The position numbers and the translations under genes are program-made. The notes beneath the pieces are model-generated. The model saw only the letters and a program-made list of their open reading frames with translations, was not told the origin of the DNA and made no database searches. From positions 217,774-281,773 of the forward strand of contig NZ_KB903293.1 in NCBI RefSeq assembly GCF_000379685.1: DNA of 64,000 bases. Direction: 5' to 3'. The DNA comes from Catelliglobosispora koreensis DSM 44566. GTDB taxonomy: Bacteria > Actinomycetota > Actinomycetes > Mycobacteriales > Micromonosporaceae. Below, piece after piece: positions 41,352 through 49,752 of the stretch (position 1 is the first letter of the stretch; each line of letters begins with the position of its first letter).

Positions 41352-41903
41352 CTAGCCGAGGAAGATGCCGGCGTCGGCGAGGGCTCCTTCGACGCGCAGG
41401 CGCTCGATTTCGAGGTCGAGCCCGCCCACCTCGTCTAGATGCTCGTCGATGCCCAGGCAACGGCACGTTGCGGCCAGCGCGCGGTCGTAGTCGGCGTGAC
41501 TGCGGGGCAACGCCCGAAGCTCTGCCACGACCTGTTCGAACGGGACGTCAGGGGAACCTGCTGGAACCGGGACGGGCAGCCAGGCCGGGGCGATGCCAGC
41601 CGCGTTAAGGCGCGTCGCCGCGAAGTTGGTGACCGAATCACGAGCCGAGACAAGCACATCTGACGCGACCCGGGCAGCGGTCGCCCACGGCGGCCCAGCC
41701 GGTGGAGCGGGAGCCAAGGCCCGCTCCAGCCGGTCAAGAGTGCGTTGCTCATGCCACGAGTCGCGCACGGCTTCAGCCCGGTGCTTTAGCGACTCCACAA
41801 CCTCATCAGCACAAATGACAGCAGCGATAGCGGCAGGCATGCCAATGAGCGCGATCACGCCAAGAGTGAGCGGAAGTGCGCTGTCAGTGGCCACGGCAAC
41901 CAC
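41352..41903 (-). CDS. hypothetical membrane-anchored protein
   Basis: A 183-residue protein with an N-terminal hydrophobic helix (about 10-33, ALPLTLGVIALIGMPAAIAA), then a cytoplasmic helical region with HEQRTLDRLERALAPAPPAG and a C-terminal Asp/Glu-rich helix (HLDEVGGLDLEIERLRVEGA). The start is GTG 41903 or an internal codon. No family recognised. It lies downstream of the repeat region and 48 bp from the mycothiol-type gene on the same strand, possibly in one unit. Confidence 0.6.
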   Translation of the reverse strand: MVAVATDSALPLTLGVIALIGMPAAIAAVICADEVVESLKHRAEAVRDSWHEQRTLDRLERALAPAPPAGPPWATAARVASDVLVSARDSVTNFAATRLNAAGIAPAWLPVPVPAGSPDVPFEQVVAELRALPRSHADYDRALAATCRCLGIDEHLDEVGGLDLEIERLRVEGALADAGIFLG

Positions 41904-41951
41904 CTTACCGCTCGGTCGGCGTGCTGGCCGACCGTGTATTTGGCCGTGAAT

Positions 41952-42683
41952 TCACTGCGTCGAGATTCTCAAAAGCTCACTGAACTGAGCGACTTTGGCA
42001 CGATCGCCAGTGATGTCAACCGTCTCGTCCCCGGCACGCCGCCACAGCCAACGCAAAAGCGCGTCAGGAGAACCGGTCACGGTCGCCTGCGCCTGGATGC
42101 CGTCGGGAGCTTTGTCCACCGCCATCCGGCTCTCCTTCCAGGTCACCAGAAAATCGCCCACCTGAACCGCACCGTCTGTTGTAGACAGTGGATCGCCGTA
42201 ATAGTCGGGCCACTCGTTGGCACCCCAGACCAGGAAGATCCGCAGGATCTCGTCGATGCCGTCGAACGCGAGGTCTTCGGCGATGGGCAGGGAGTCAATC
42301 CCGGCGGCCAGCTCCGCGTCGATGCGGTGAATGACCGTCTCCTGAGCCATCCGCCGGATCCAGAAACCGACCGTCTGGTCGGGTGAGAACCACGTCTTGG
42401 CCGGGCTCTCCGGCGCGCGGGAGGCGAACTCGTCGTTTAGCTCGCTGTAGGCCCGGCGCAGCAGATCGGGCGCGGTCTCGTCGCCGAGGTTGGGCGGCCA
42501 GGGCTCCGGATCGGCGTTCAGGCGCATGCACTCGGCCTTATGCAGATAGACGTGCCCGAGGTGGCTGACGAGATCGTCCACCGTCCACTCCGGACACGTC
42601 GGAACCTTGACCGCCGGGCCAGCCTGTTTAGTGGCCGCGGTGAACCGGCGATAGTCCGCGTCAAGGGCACTCAGGAAATCCAT
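41952..42683 (-). CDS. mycothiol-type maleylpyruvate isomerase family protein
   Basis: A 243-residue DinB-like four-helix protein: VPTCPEWTVDDLVSHLGHVY at the N-terminus (first metal His), a QETVIHRIDAELAAGIDSLP segment (metal His pair), and a C-terminal MDMPI_C domain with GSPDALLRWLWRRAGDETVD. Family members use mycothiol with a zinc centre in isomerase or transferase reactions; the actual substrate is unknown. It is followed 12 bp later (on the minus strand upstream) by the MFS exporter gene. Confidence 0.85.
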   Translation of the reverse strand: MDFLSALDADYRRFTAATKQAGPAVKVPTCPEWTVDDLVSHLGHVYLHKAECMRLNADPEPWPPNLGDETAPDLLRRAYSELNDEFASRAPESPAKTWFSPDQTVGFWIRRMAQETVIHRIDAELAAGIDSLPIAEDLAFDGIDEILRIFLVWGANEWPDYYGDPLSTTDGAVQVGDFLVTWKESRMAVDKAPDGIQAQATVTGSPDALLRWLWRRAGDETVDITGDRAKVAQFSELLRISTQ

Positions 42684-42695
42684 GCCCGCATGACA

Positions 42696-43997
42696 TCACG
42701 CGGCACTGACACTTTCGCTCTGGATCACCTTCACCCGCGGGATCGGCCGCACTTGCAGCGACAACTTCTCCCCCGCGTGCTTGAGCTGCCAGATCAGGGC
42801 ACTCATCGCGGCCAGCAGAGAGATGCCTCCACCGATCGAGATCGCGGCCTGCGCACCGAGGGTTTCGGCGATCGCGCTGCAGATCATGGAACCCAGCGGA
42901 GCCGTACCCAGGAAGATCAGCACGAACAGTGACATGACACGGCCCCGGTACGCGGCGTCGACGCCCAGCTGTATGCGCTGGTTGGCCGCCTGACCCAGGT
43001 AGACGGTGCTGAAACCGGTCGGGATGAGCAGCAGCAGCGCGAGCCACATCGTGTTGGCGAAGCCCACCGCGATAGCGAGCACCCCGAAGGACAGCGCCGC
43101 GCCTAGGAAGAGGTAAACCGACGGACGTCCCTTGCGGCCCGTACCGGCGAGCGCACCGCCCAGTGCACCGACCGCCAGCGCGGTGTTGAACAGACCGAAC
43201 GCCGCGGCACCGGTGTTGAACACTGTCTTGGCGAGCAATGCCAGCGTGATCTGAAAGTTGTAGCCGAACATCGCGATGACAGAGATCGTCACCATCGGCA
43301 AGAGCAAGTCGTGACGCTGCCGCACATAGCGGATGCCATCGGCGATCTTCGCCTCGGTTGCCGACGTGGGCACCAGCTCGGCACGGAAGAGCGCGGCGGG
43401 GTTGATCCGGATCTGCATGATGACGGGCGCGATCGCCATCACGGTGCTAGCCAGGAAGACGGGGCCTAGCCCCAGCCCGGCGATGGCCACACCGGCCAGC
43501 GCTGGCCCGGTGATCCGGGCGGTTTGAAACGTCGCCGCCGACAACGACAAAGCGTTGGGCAGCAACGGTTTTCCGACGAGTTCGGACACAAACGACTGCC
43601 GCACCGGCGTTTCGATGGCCTGCGCGATACCCATCAGCAAGGCGAACACCAGCAGCATCCACAGCTGGATGACACCGGTCGCGACAAGAACGGCCTGCGC
43701 GATGGCAAGAACAGCCCAGGCTCCGTTGGAAAAGATGAGTAGCTTGCGCTTGTCGAAACGGTCCGCGAGGGAACCGGCATAGAGCGTAAGCAGAAGGACC
43801 GGCACGAACTGTGCCGCGGTTACCACACCTAGGGCGGTCGCGGAGTTGTCGGTCAGCTCCAGGACTAACCAGTCCTGTGCGACGACCATCATCCACACGC
43901 CGATGAGTTTGATCAGCTGGCCGGTTGCGAAAAGTCTGTAGTTGCGGACCGTTAGGGAACGGAAGGTGGTGCTCAGTCGCGCCCGCACGTGTTGCAC
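42696..43997 (-). CDS. MFS exporter, EntS/MefA-like
   Basis: A 433-residue MFS protein with about twelve helices. LTVRNYRLFATGQLIKLIGV in the first helix and AGSLADRFDKRKLLIFSNGA after helix 2 (the GxxxDRxxRR-like loop) mark the EntS/MFS_3 exporters. EAKIADGIRYVRQRHDLLLP lies in the central loop. It is likely a drug, siderophore or metabolite exporter. GTG start at 43997 with AAGGAG close upstream. It follows the marR gene by 17 bp, suggesting MarR-controlled export. Confidence 0.88.
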   Translation of the reverse strand: MQHVRARLSTTFRSLTVRNYRLFATGQLIKLIGVWMMVVAQDWLVLELTDNSATALGVVTAAQFVPVLLLTLYAGSLADRFDKRKLLIFSNGAWAVLAIAQAVLVATGVIQLWMLLVFALLMGIAQAIETPVRQSFVSELVGKPLLPNALSLSAATFQTARITGPALAGVAIAGLGLGPVFLASTVMAIAPVIMQIRINPAALFRAELVPTSATEAKIADGIRYVRQRHDLLLPMVTISVIAMFGYNFQITLALLAKTVFNTGAAAFGLFNTALAVGALGGALAGTGRKGRPSVYLFLGAALSFGVLAIAVGFANTMWLALLLLIPTGFSTVYLGQAANQRIQLGVDAAYRGRVMSLFVLIFLGTAPLGSMICSAIAETLGAQAAISIGGGISLLAAMSALIWQLKHAGEKLSLQVRPIPRVKVIQSESVSAA

Positions 43998-44014
43998 ATC
44001 TCCTTATCTGTTTC

Positions 44015-44467
44015 CTATGCCCGGGCGAGTGCCTCCAAAATGGATGCGGCCCGGGCGACTGTGTCACGTTCACCGGGCGTCAGATTCGCTAATTTGCTGG
44101 CTAGCCATTCGTCTCGCATTTTCTGATACGAGACGAGCACGGCGGCTCCTTCTGCGGTGGCGGACAGCAATACCTGCCGTCCGTCGGTCGGGTGGGGGGT
44201 CCTCTGAACCAGATGCCGCTCTTCCAGCTTGGCCACGATCTTCGTCATGGTCGGTGGCTGCACCCGCTCGACGTCGGAGAGCTCGCGAAGCGTGAGCGCG
44301 CCGCCGAGGTGAAGGCTGGTAAGTGCGGACAGTTGGGTCACCGTGAGATCGCCAACGGGGCGTTCCTGACGCAAGCGCCGGTTTAGCCGGGTGATGGCAT
44401 CACGAAGGCGCACCGTAATCTCCGCGGGCGTCTCAGTCATCGCCATCACCTGCTCCATCACGATCAT
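44015..44467 (-). CDS. MarR-family transcriptional regulator
   Basis: A 150-residue MarR protein: LTVTQLSALTSLHLGGALTL, RELSDVERVQPPTMTKIVAK (recognition helix, with Pro-Thr-Met-Thr) and HPTDGRQVLLSATAEGAAVL (wing with DGR). It represses neighbouring genes until a ligand binds. Start ATG 44467 or ATG 44455 or 44440; the first is closest to the palindrome at 44467-44492. It is in an operon with the MFS gene. Confidence 0.88.
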   Translation of the reverse strand: MIVMEQVMAMTETPAEITVRLRDAITRLNRRLRQERPVGDLTVTQLSALTSLHLGGALTLRELSDVERVQPPTMTKIVAKLEERHLVQRTPHPTDGRQVLLSATAEGAAVLVSYQKMRDEWLASKLANLTPGERDTVARAASILEALARA

Positions 44468-44492
44468 TAGCCTAACTAATTAGCCTTGCTAA
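44467..44492. promoter_or_regulatory. MarR operator candidate around CTAATTAG
   Basis: The palindrome CTAATTAG at 44476-44483 is flanked by TTAGC at the left and GCTAA on the right, giving a symmetric AT-rich element of about 26 bases at the start of the marR gene. AT-rich palindromes at this place are the usual MarR binding sites. The 33-bp gap to the NCS2 stop would leave room for the marR promoter. Confidence 0.55.
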
Positions 44493-44500
44493 CATCCACG

Positions 44501-45913
44501 CTATTTCAGGATGACGTCCGTCACGCCACGCAGGAAATAGAGGATGAACAGCGCTGCAACTACCCAAAGCAGCGGATGTACCTCGCGGGCTTTGCCGCGT
44601 ACGAGCTTTATCAGTGCATAGGTGATGAATCCTGCCCCGATGCCGTTCGAGATGGAATAGGTGAACGGCATAAGGACGATGGTGAGAAAGGCCGGGATGG
44701 CGATCTCGTAGTCCGACCAATCGATGTTCTTGACACCGATCATCATAAGGAAGCCCACCACGACCAGGGCGGTCGAGGCCGCTTCGAACGGAACAACGGC
44801 CACCAACGGGGCCATGAACATCGCGACGAGGAACAGCGCACCAGTGATCAGATTGGCGAACCCGGTGCGGGCTCCTTCGGCGACACCGGCCGCACTCTCG
44901 ATATAAGAGGTGTTGCTTGAGGTGCTCGCCGCACCACCGGCAGCCGCTGCGATGGAGTCCACGAGGAGGATCTCCTTGGCCCGGGGCACCGACCCATCCT
45001 TCGTGACGAGGCCACCTTCCTGGCCAACCGCGACCATGGTGCCCATGCTGTCGAAGAAGTCAGTAATGAGAAGGGTGAAGACGAACATCGCGCACACCAG
45101 CGGGCCCGCCTTGGCCCACGAGTCGAGCACATTGAACTGGCCGATCAGGGAAAGGTCGGGCACAGCGAACCAGGTTTTGGGGATCTCGGGAACGTTGAGG
45201 CTCCAGCCACGCGCGCCCGGGCCGATCTTCGCGATGGCCTGCACGACGATGGCGATGACCGTCGTCGTCACGATGCCAATCAGCAAGGCGCCCTTCACTT
45301 TGCGCACCATGAGCACGATGGTCAGCAGCAACCCGAGCACGAAAACCAGCCCGGGCCATGTGACGATTTTGCCGCCGATGCCAAGGCCAATCGGGGGTGC
45401 GCCGACGCCGGTGGACTTGACGAATCCCGCGTCCACGAAGCCAATCAGCGCGATGAATAGTCCAATCCCGACCCCGATCGCCGCCTTCAGCTGGGTGGGG
45501 ACGCTGTGGAAGATGGCCGTTCGCAGGCCGGTCAGCACCAGCACGGCGATGATGAGACCTTCGATGACGACGAGGCCCATCGCGTCGGCCCAGGTCATCT
45601 TCGGCGCGATCTCATAGGCGACCATCGCATTGACGCCGAGACCGGCTGCCAGCGCCAGGGGGAACCGGCCAACGACACCCATAAGGATCGTCATCAGCCC
45701 GGCAACAAGCGCCGTCGCCGCCGCGATCTTCGGGATGCCGTCGGCACCACCGAGCTTGGCTTCGTTGCCGTCGAGGGCGCCATGCAGGATCAGGGGGTTA
45801 AGAACCACGATGTAAGCCATCGTGAAAAAGGTGGCCAAGCCACCCCGCACCTCGCGGGACATCGTCGACCCACGGGAGGAAATCTCGAAATAGCGGTCGA
45901 GGCGGTTACGCAT
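44501..45913 (-). CDS. NCS2-family purine permease (AzgA-like)
   Basis: From ATG 45913 the product is 470 residues with about twelve helices. It opens RLDRYFEISSRGSTMSREVR and contains TFFTMAYIVVLNPLILHGAL, the AzgA signature. LLITDFFDSMGTMVAVGQEG and SNTSYIESAAGVAEGARTGF are the conserved NCS2/AzgA substrate-binding blocks. It probably imports adenine, guanine or hypoxanthine with protons. A longer frame to 45970 overlaps the divergent DUF3027 gene and is not used. Confidence 0.9.
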   Translation of the reverse strand: MRNRLDRYFEISSRGSTMSREVRGGLATFFTMAYIVVLNPLILHGALDGNEAKLGGADGIPKIAAATALVAGLMTILMGVVGRFPLALAAGLGVNAMVAYEIAPKMTWADAMGLVVIEGLIIAVLVLTGLRTAIFHSVPTQLKAAIGVGIGLFIALIGFVDAGFVKSTGVGAPPIGLGIGGKIVTWPGLVFVLGLLLTIVLMVRKVKGALLIGIVTTTVIAIVVQAIAKIGPGARGWSLNVPEIPKTWFAVPDLSLIGQFNVLDSWAKAGPLVCAMFVFTLLITDFFDSMGTMVAVGQEGGLVTKDGSVPRAKEILLVDSIAAAAGGAASTSSNTSYIESAAGVAEGARTGFANLITGALFLVAMFMAPLVAVVPFEAASTALVVVGFLMMIGVKNIDWSDYEIAIPAFLTIVLMPFTYSISNGIGAGFITYALIKLVRGKAREVHPLLWVVAALFILYFLRGVTDVILK

Positions 45914-45954
45914 GAGGAGAGGGTAGTGGTACACCTTCACTTCCATGAGGAAGA

Positions 45955-46716
45955 ATGGCTGACGTGACAAGGACCGCGACTCGCCCCTCCACCGCCAAAC
46001 TCGACCAGGTTTGCGCCGCTGCCGTCGACATCGCCCGCTCGGCGCTGACGGAAGACCCGGCGCACGTTGGTGCGCATTTGGGTGCGGTGGCCGAAGGCGA
46101 CCGCGTCGTCACCCATTACTTCGCCTGTGATCTGCCTGGTTACAAGGGCTGGCAGTGGGCCGTGACGGTGACCCGCATTCCGCGCAGCAAGCACGTGACG
46201 GTGTGCGAAAGCGTGCTGCTTCCCGGCTCCGAGGCCTTGCTGGCGCCGGGCTGGATTCCGTGGCACGAGCGGCTGCACCCCGGTGACCTTGGCGTGGGCG
46301 ACCTGCTGCCAACACCGGCCGAAGACGACCGGCTCACGCCGGGATACATGCTTTCGGGCGACCCGGCGATCGATGACGAGGTGTGGGAGCTAGGTCTTGG
46401 CCGCCCTCGCGTGCTCTCGCCAGCAGGACGCGCTGATGCTGCCGAGCGGTGGTACGAGGGCGATCACGGCCCCGACGCCCCGATCTCAGCGGCAGCGCCC
46501 AAAGCGGCCCGCTGCTTCTCGTGCGGTTTCTACCTTCAGCTCGCGGGAGCGCTCGGACGGGTGTTTGGCGTGTGTTCCAACGTCTACACGCCCGACGATG
46601 GCCGGGTCGTTTCCCGCGATCACGGCTGCGGCGGGCACTCGGAGATCCTCATTGAGGAGACCACGATCCCAGCGCCGCCGACCGTTTACGACGACTCGGA
46701 AATCGACGAAGTCTAA
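45955..46716 (+). CDS. DUF3027 family protein
   Basis: A 253-residue actinobacterial protein: DLPGYKGWQWAVTVTRIPRS, LAPGWIPWHERLHPGDLGVG, LLPTPAEDDRLTPGYMLSGD, and a zinc-binding-like ARCFSCGFYLQLAGALGRVF then GVCSNVYTPDDGRVVSRDHG with CGGHSE. The Cys and His pairs suggest a metal site. Function unknown. Start ATG 45955 is supported by the start ADVTRTATRPSTAKLDQVCA. It shares the CTAA stop with the convergent mqnB. Confidence 0.85.
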   Translation: MADVTRTATRPSTAKLDQVCAAAVDIARSALTEDPAHVGAHLGAVAEGDRVVTHYFACDLPGYKGWQWAVTVTRIPRSKHVTVCESVLLPGSEALLAPGWIPWHERLHPGDLGVGDLLPTPAEDDRLTPGYMLSGDPAIDDEVWELGLGRPRVLSPAGRADAAERWYEGDHGPDAPISAAAPKAARCFSCGFYLQLAGALGRVFGVCSNVYTPDDGRVVSRDHGCGGHSEILIEETTIPAPPTVYDDSEIDEV

Positions 46717-47339
46717 AGCTGTGCTTCGATGCGCGCTGCCGCTTCGGTGAGCGCGCCGAGGGCGGCCCCGATCTGCCACGAACCCCGGTCACGTGGGCCG
46801 ACAATGTTGGAAACAGTGCGCAGTTCGCCAAACGCGACCCCGGCGAGGTCTGCCGCGCACGCCACGCCGTAGCCCTCCATGCCTTCGGCGACCGCCGTCG
46901 GGTAGCGCTCGATCAGCGTTTCGAGGCGTTCCTTGGTACCGGTGACGGTGGAAACCGTGAGCACGTCGCCCACGTGAGCGTCTGGCATTGCTGACCGCAG
47001 CATGGTCAGCAGTTTCTGGTCTACGACCATCATGGTGGTGCCGAACCCGAGTTCGTCGAGGCTGATGAAGCCGTCTGGCGAATCAGCACCCAAGTCGGCC
47101 GCGCAGATGCGTGCCGCGACTGCCGTTCCGCCAAGGGGCAACCCGATGCCGCCACCGATGCCCGCGTTCAGGACCGCCGTGTAACGCCCGTTGGCCAGCG
47201 TCAGCAGTTTGGCCGTGCCAGCGGCTGCCGCCGCCACCCCAACGCCAACCGGTGCGACGGTCACTGGGCTGTCAGGGGACAGTCCTTTTAGGACAGCTTC
47301 AGCTTCGGCAGCCACCGCCGTAACGATCAGAAGGCTCAC
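46713..47339 (-). CDS. mqnB: futalosine hydrolase
   Basis: A 208-residue nucleoside-phosphorylase fold: LLIVTAVAAEAEAVLKGLSP, TAVLNAGIGGGIGLPLGGTA and TAVAEGMEGYGVACAADLAG with the catalytic Glu/Met region, then FGELRTVSNIVGPRDRGSWQ. It cleaves futalosine to dehypoxanthine futalosine in menaquinone synthesis. GTG start at 47339. The DUF2530-mqnD pair begins 765 bp away on the other strand, supporting the pathway call. MqnA and MqnC are not in the window. Confidence 0.9.
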   Translation of the reverse strand: MSLLIVTAVAAEAEAVLKGLSPDSPVTVAPVGVGVAAAAAGTAKLLTLANGRYTAVLNAGIGGGIGLPLGGTAVAARICAADLGADSPDGFISLDELGFGTTMMVVDQKLLTMLRSAMPDAHVGDVLTVSTVTGTKERLETLIERYPTAVAEGMEGYGVACAADLAGVAFGELRTVSNIVGPRDRGSWQIGAALGALTEAAARIEAQL

Positions 47340-47350
47340 GGGGTCCAGTA

Positions 47351-48097
47351 TTACCGCTGATCATCCAGGGAGGACGGGCGGTAGGTGGTGTAGCTGTCGG
47401 TCCGCGCGGGGGGCAGCGCTTGGTTGGGCACGATCTGCCCTTGGATCACGGTCGGGTGTGCCACGGCCGAGCCCGGCGCGGCCGGGCGGGGCAGCTTCAC
47501 GGTCATCACCGCGGCGGCGGTCAGCAACAGGGCCGATATCCACAGCGGGAACGAGGGGGCGAACAAGCCGACCAAGGCGGTGGCGACTCCACTGAACACG
47601 CCTAGCAGCAGACCGGCGGCGGTCGCCCGGAACCACGCGCCCCAGCTGGCACCTTGCTGCGCCCAGATAACTCCCAGCAGCACCTGCACCGTCAGCGCGA
47701 ATCCCGGCAGCACGAGCAAGGCCGCCCACTCGGTTGGCAGCCATTGCGCGGTGAGCACGGTCCACGTCGCTTGCCCGGCCAGGATGAGCCCCGCGGCGAG
47801 GCGGCCTGGCCGCAGCAGCGCCGCGACCGTGGTGGTCACGAGCACCAGGAGCACGAGGAAGACGTGCCAAAGCTGTGGCTCGGTGCGGGCGACCAGCAGA
47901 CCGGCGATCATGGCCAGGTCAGCGGCGATGACAACCGCCTGAACGTCAAGCAGGCCGGTCAAATGCGGCGTCGCCGCGGCACCTAAAGCTCGCTGCCGGC
48001 CCGTCTGCCGGGCCAGCCAGCCCAGCCCAGCGCCAAAGCGGCGAAAAACACGTAGCAGCAGATCGGCGAGCGCACGGAGCACGAACATGGATAGCAT
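47351..48097 (-). CDS. hypothetical multi-pass membrane protein
   Basis: A protein of about 248 residues from ATG 48097 (or 245 from ATG 48088). It has seven or eight hydrophobic segments (LLDVQAVVIAADLAMIAGLL, FLVLLVLVTTTVAALLRPGR, LLVLPGFALTVQVLLGVIWA, LLLGVFSGVATALVGLFAPS and others) and a Pro/Ser tail ending RPSSLDDQR. No family recognised with certainty. It lies between mqnB and the divergent DUF2530-mqnD genes, 6 bp from the former start, so co-transcription with mqnB is likely. Confidence 0.7.
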   Translation of the reverse strand: MLSMFVLRALADLLLRVFRRFGAGLGWLARQTGRQRALGAAATPHLTGLLDVQAVVIAADLAMIAGLLVARTEPQLWHVFLVLLVLVTTTVAALLRPGRLAAGLILAGQATWTVLTAQWLPTEWAALLVLPGFALTVQVLLGVIWAQQGASWGAWFRATAAGLLLGVFSGVATALVGLFAPSFPLWISALLLTAAAVMTVKLPRPAAPGSAVAHPTVIQGQIVPNQALPPARTDSYTTYRPSSLDDQR

Positions 48098-48103
48098 CTT
48101 GCC

Positions 48104-48319
48104 GTGTCCAAGCAACAGACGGTGGATCCGCCAATGGTTCCGTTCGCGATCGCCGGGATAGCCGCGTTCGCGATCGCCGCGCTGGCCGTCTGGATCGCCG
48201 ATGGCCCGACGAGCTGGCTTCAGGTCTGCCTCGCTGGCGTGATCTGGGGAATCCCCGGCCTGCTCACGATGATCGTGCATGACCGCAACCGGAGCAGGCA
48301 GCACAGCGATGCCGGCTAA
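48104..48319 (+). CDS. DUF2530 small membrane protein
   Basis: A 71-residue protein from GTG 48104 with two helices (about 12-32 and 38-57; AIAGIAAFAIAALAVWIADG and LQVCLAGVIWGIPGLLTMIV) and a charged tail. It fits DUF2530, a small actinobacterial membrane family that I recall near menaquinone genes. Function unknown. It overlaps mqnD by 11 bp and is divergent from the membrane gene at 48097 with only 6 bases between start codons, so the promoters overlap. Confidence 0.72.
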   Translation: MSKQQTVDPPMVPFAIAGIAAFAIAALAVWIADGPTSWLQVCLAGVIWGIPGLLTMIVHDRNRSRQHSDAG

Positions 48320-49190
48320 CAACGACGAAGCGACCGCACGACCGCAAACGGCCAGCACATCTAGCACCAGGGCCGGCGAAAGAGGCTCTAACGCATTGAA
48401 GATCGCGTTTTCGCCGTGTCCTAACGACACGTTCGTCTTTCATGCTCTCGTCCACGGGCTTATCGAAGACACGCCCGCGTTTGACGTCACGTTCGCCGAT
48501 GTCGATGTGACCAATACGGCCGCACTCGACGGGAAGTTCGACCTCGTCAAGGTCAGCTACGCCGCGCTGCCTTGGCTGCTCGATCAGTACACCCTGCTGG
48601 ATTGTGGTGGGGCCCTCGGACGCGGCTGCGGCCCCCTGGTCGTGACCAATGGCAAGCCGATGCGCAAGATCGCCGTTCCCGGTGACCGCACGACGGCCTA
48701 TCTGCTGTTCCGCCTGTGGGCGCAGCGTTCCGATTTAGACATCGAGGTCGTGCCGTTTCACCAGATCATGCCGGGTGTCGCGAACGGACAGTTCGACGCG
48801 GGTCTCGTGATCCACGAAGCCCGCTTCACGTACCAGAACTACGGCCTGTCCATGTTGCAGGACCTCGGCGAATGGTGGGAGTCGGACACGGGTTTGCCGA
48901 TTCCGCTGGGCGCGATTCTAGCCAAGCCGGAGATCGCCGAGCAGGCCACGCGATGGATCAAGGCGAGTGTCAGGCACGCGTGGGCGCATCCCGAGGCGAG
49001 CCGTGAGTTCGTGCGGGAGCACGCGCAGGAGATGGATCCTGACGTGCAGCGTCAGCACATTGCCTTATATGTCAACGAATTCACCGAGGACCTGGGCGAG
49101 GCTGGATACGAAGCGGCCCGGGCGCTGCTGGCCCGGGCCGCCGAAGCTGGTCTGACTCCACCTGTTAGAACTCAAGCTCTTTCGCGATAA
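48309..49190 (+). CDS. mqnD: 1,4-dihydroxy-6-naphthoate synthase
   Basis: From ATG 48309 the product is 293 residues. LKIAFSPCPNDTFVFHALVH is the MqnD signature; then FADVDVTNTAALDGKFDLVK, LGRGCGPLVVTNG and LVIHEARFTYQNYGLSMLQD. The periplasmic-binding-protein fold converts cyclic dehypoxanthine futalosine to 1,4-dihydroxy-6-naphthoate in the futalosine menaquinone route. The start at 48279 would overlap DUF2530 more; 48309 has AGG about 10 bases upstream. Its 3' end overlaps the opposing cold-shock gene by 26 bp. Confidence 0.92.
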   Translation: MPANNDEATARPQTASTSSTRAGERGSNALKIAFSPCPNDTFVFHALVHGLIEDTPAFDVTFADVDVTNTAALDGKFDLVKVSYAALPWLLDQYTLLDCGGALGRGCGPLVVTNGKPMRKIAVPGDRTTAYLLFRLWAQRSDLDIEVVPFHQIMPGVANGQFDAGLVIHEARFTYQNYGLSMLQDLGEWWESDTGLPIPLGAILAKPEIAEQATRWIKASVRHAWAHPEASREFVREHAQEMDPDVQRQHIALYVNEFTEDLGEAGYEAARALLARAAEAGLTPPVRTQALSR

Positions 49191-49563
49191 CGTGCAGCAC
49201 CTCGGCGATCGGCTTAGCCGTCTTCTTGTCCGGGTAGCGGCCCCGCTTGAGGTCGGGCAGGATCTTTGCTTCCAGCACCTTGATCATGTCTTCGATCAGG
49301 GTGTTGAGCTCGTCGGCCGGACGGCGTTTGCTCAGCCGTTCCGCCTCCACTAACGACGGTGGCGCTTCTAGCACCTTCACCTGCAGCGCCTGATCACCCT
49401 TGCGGCCAGCGGCTATGCCGAACTCGACCTTCTGGCCCGGCTTCAGCCCTTCGACTCCTGCCGGGAGGGCGGCCTTGTGCACGAAGACATCGTCTCCCTC
49501 ATCACGGGTGAGGAAACCGAATCCCTTCTCCGTGTCGTACCACTTCACACGACCCGTTGGCAC
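49165..49563 (-). CDS. cold-shock-domain protein with C-terminal helical extension
   Basis: From GTG 49563 the product is 132 residues: a complete CSD (about 1-66) with RNP motifs KWYDTEKGFGFL and DVFVHKAAL, then a basic helical extension (RLSKRRPADELNTLIEDMIK, VLEAKILPDLKRGRYPDKKT) of 60 residues. Actinobacteria have such longer CspB-like proteins that bind single-stranded RNA or DNA. The longer upstream frame (to 49647) lies in a promoter-like region. It is downstream of the mqnD 3' end on the opposite strand. Confidence 0.87.
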   Translation of the reverse strand: MPTGRVKWYDTEKGFGFLTRDEGDDVFVHKAALPAGVEGLKPGQKVEFGIAAGRKGDQALQVKVLEAPPSLVEAERLSKRRPADELNTLIEDMIKVLEAKILPDLKRGRYPDKKTAKPIAEVLHVIAKELEF

Positions 49564-49662
49564 CGCTGGAACACCTGCTTCTTCTATAGAGCGTTTAGAA
49601 CAGGTTAGCGATCGTGAGGCCAGGCCCCAACCGCAATCCCCGTCCACCCAACTTCATCAATA

Positions 49663-49691
49663 TTGACTTACGAAGATCATGAGACTAAAGT
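49663..49691 (+). promoter_or_regulatory. sigma-70-like promoter for the chitinase gene
   Basis: TTGACT at 49663-49668 and TAAAGT at 49686-49691 are separated by exactly 17 bases; they match five and four of six consensus positions. The chitinase ATG is 62 bases downstream of the -10. AT-rich sequence with repeats of ACTTT and AAAGT lies between. The promoter call is from sequence only. Confidence 0.65.
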
Positions 49692-49731
49692 CACTCTCAC
49701 TTTTAAGAAAGTTAACTAATTACTCATCAGA

Positions 49732-49739
49732 GAGCGCTC
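49732..49739. promoter_or_regulatory. GAGCGCTC palindrome, LacI/CebR-type core
   Basis: GAGCGCTC is a perfect 8-base palindrome just upstream of the AAGGAG ribosome site of the chitinase. The known cellobiose-responsive CebR/CelR operator is TGGGAGCGCTCCCA, which has this core; here the outer bases differ (AGA on the left, AAA on the right). A LacI-family repressor of chitinase is possible, but the core alone is weak evidence. Confidence 0.4.
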
Positions 49740-49752
49740 AAAGGAGTGGCTG

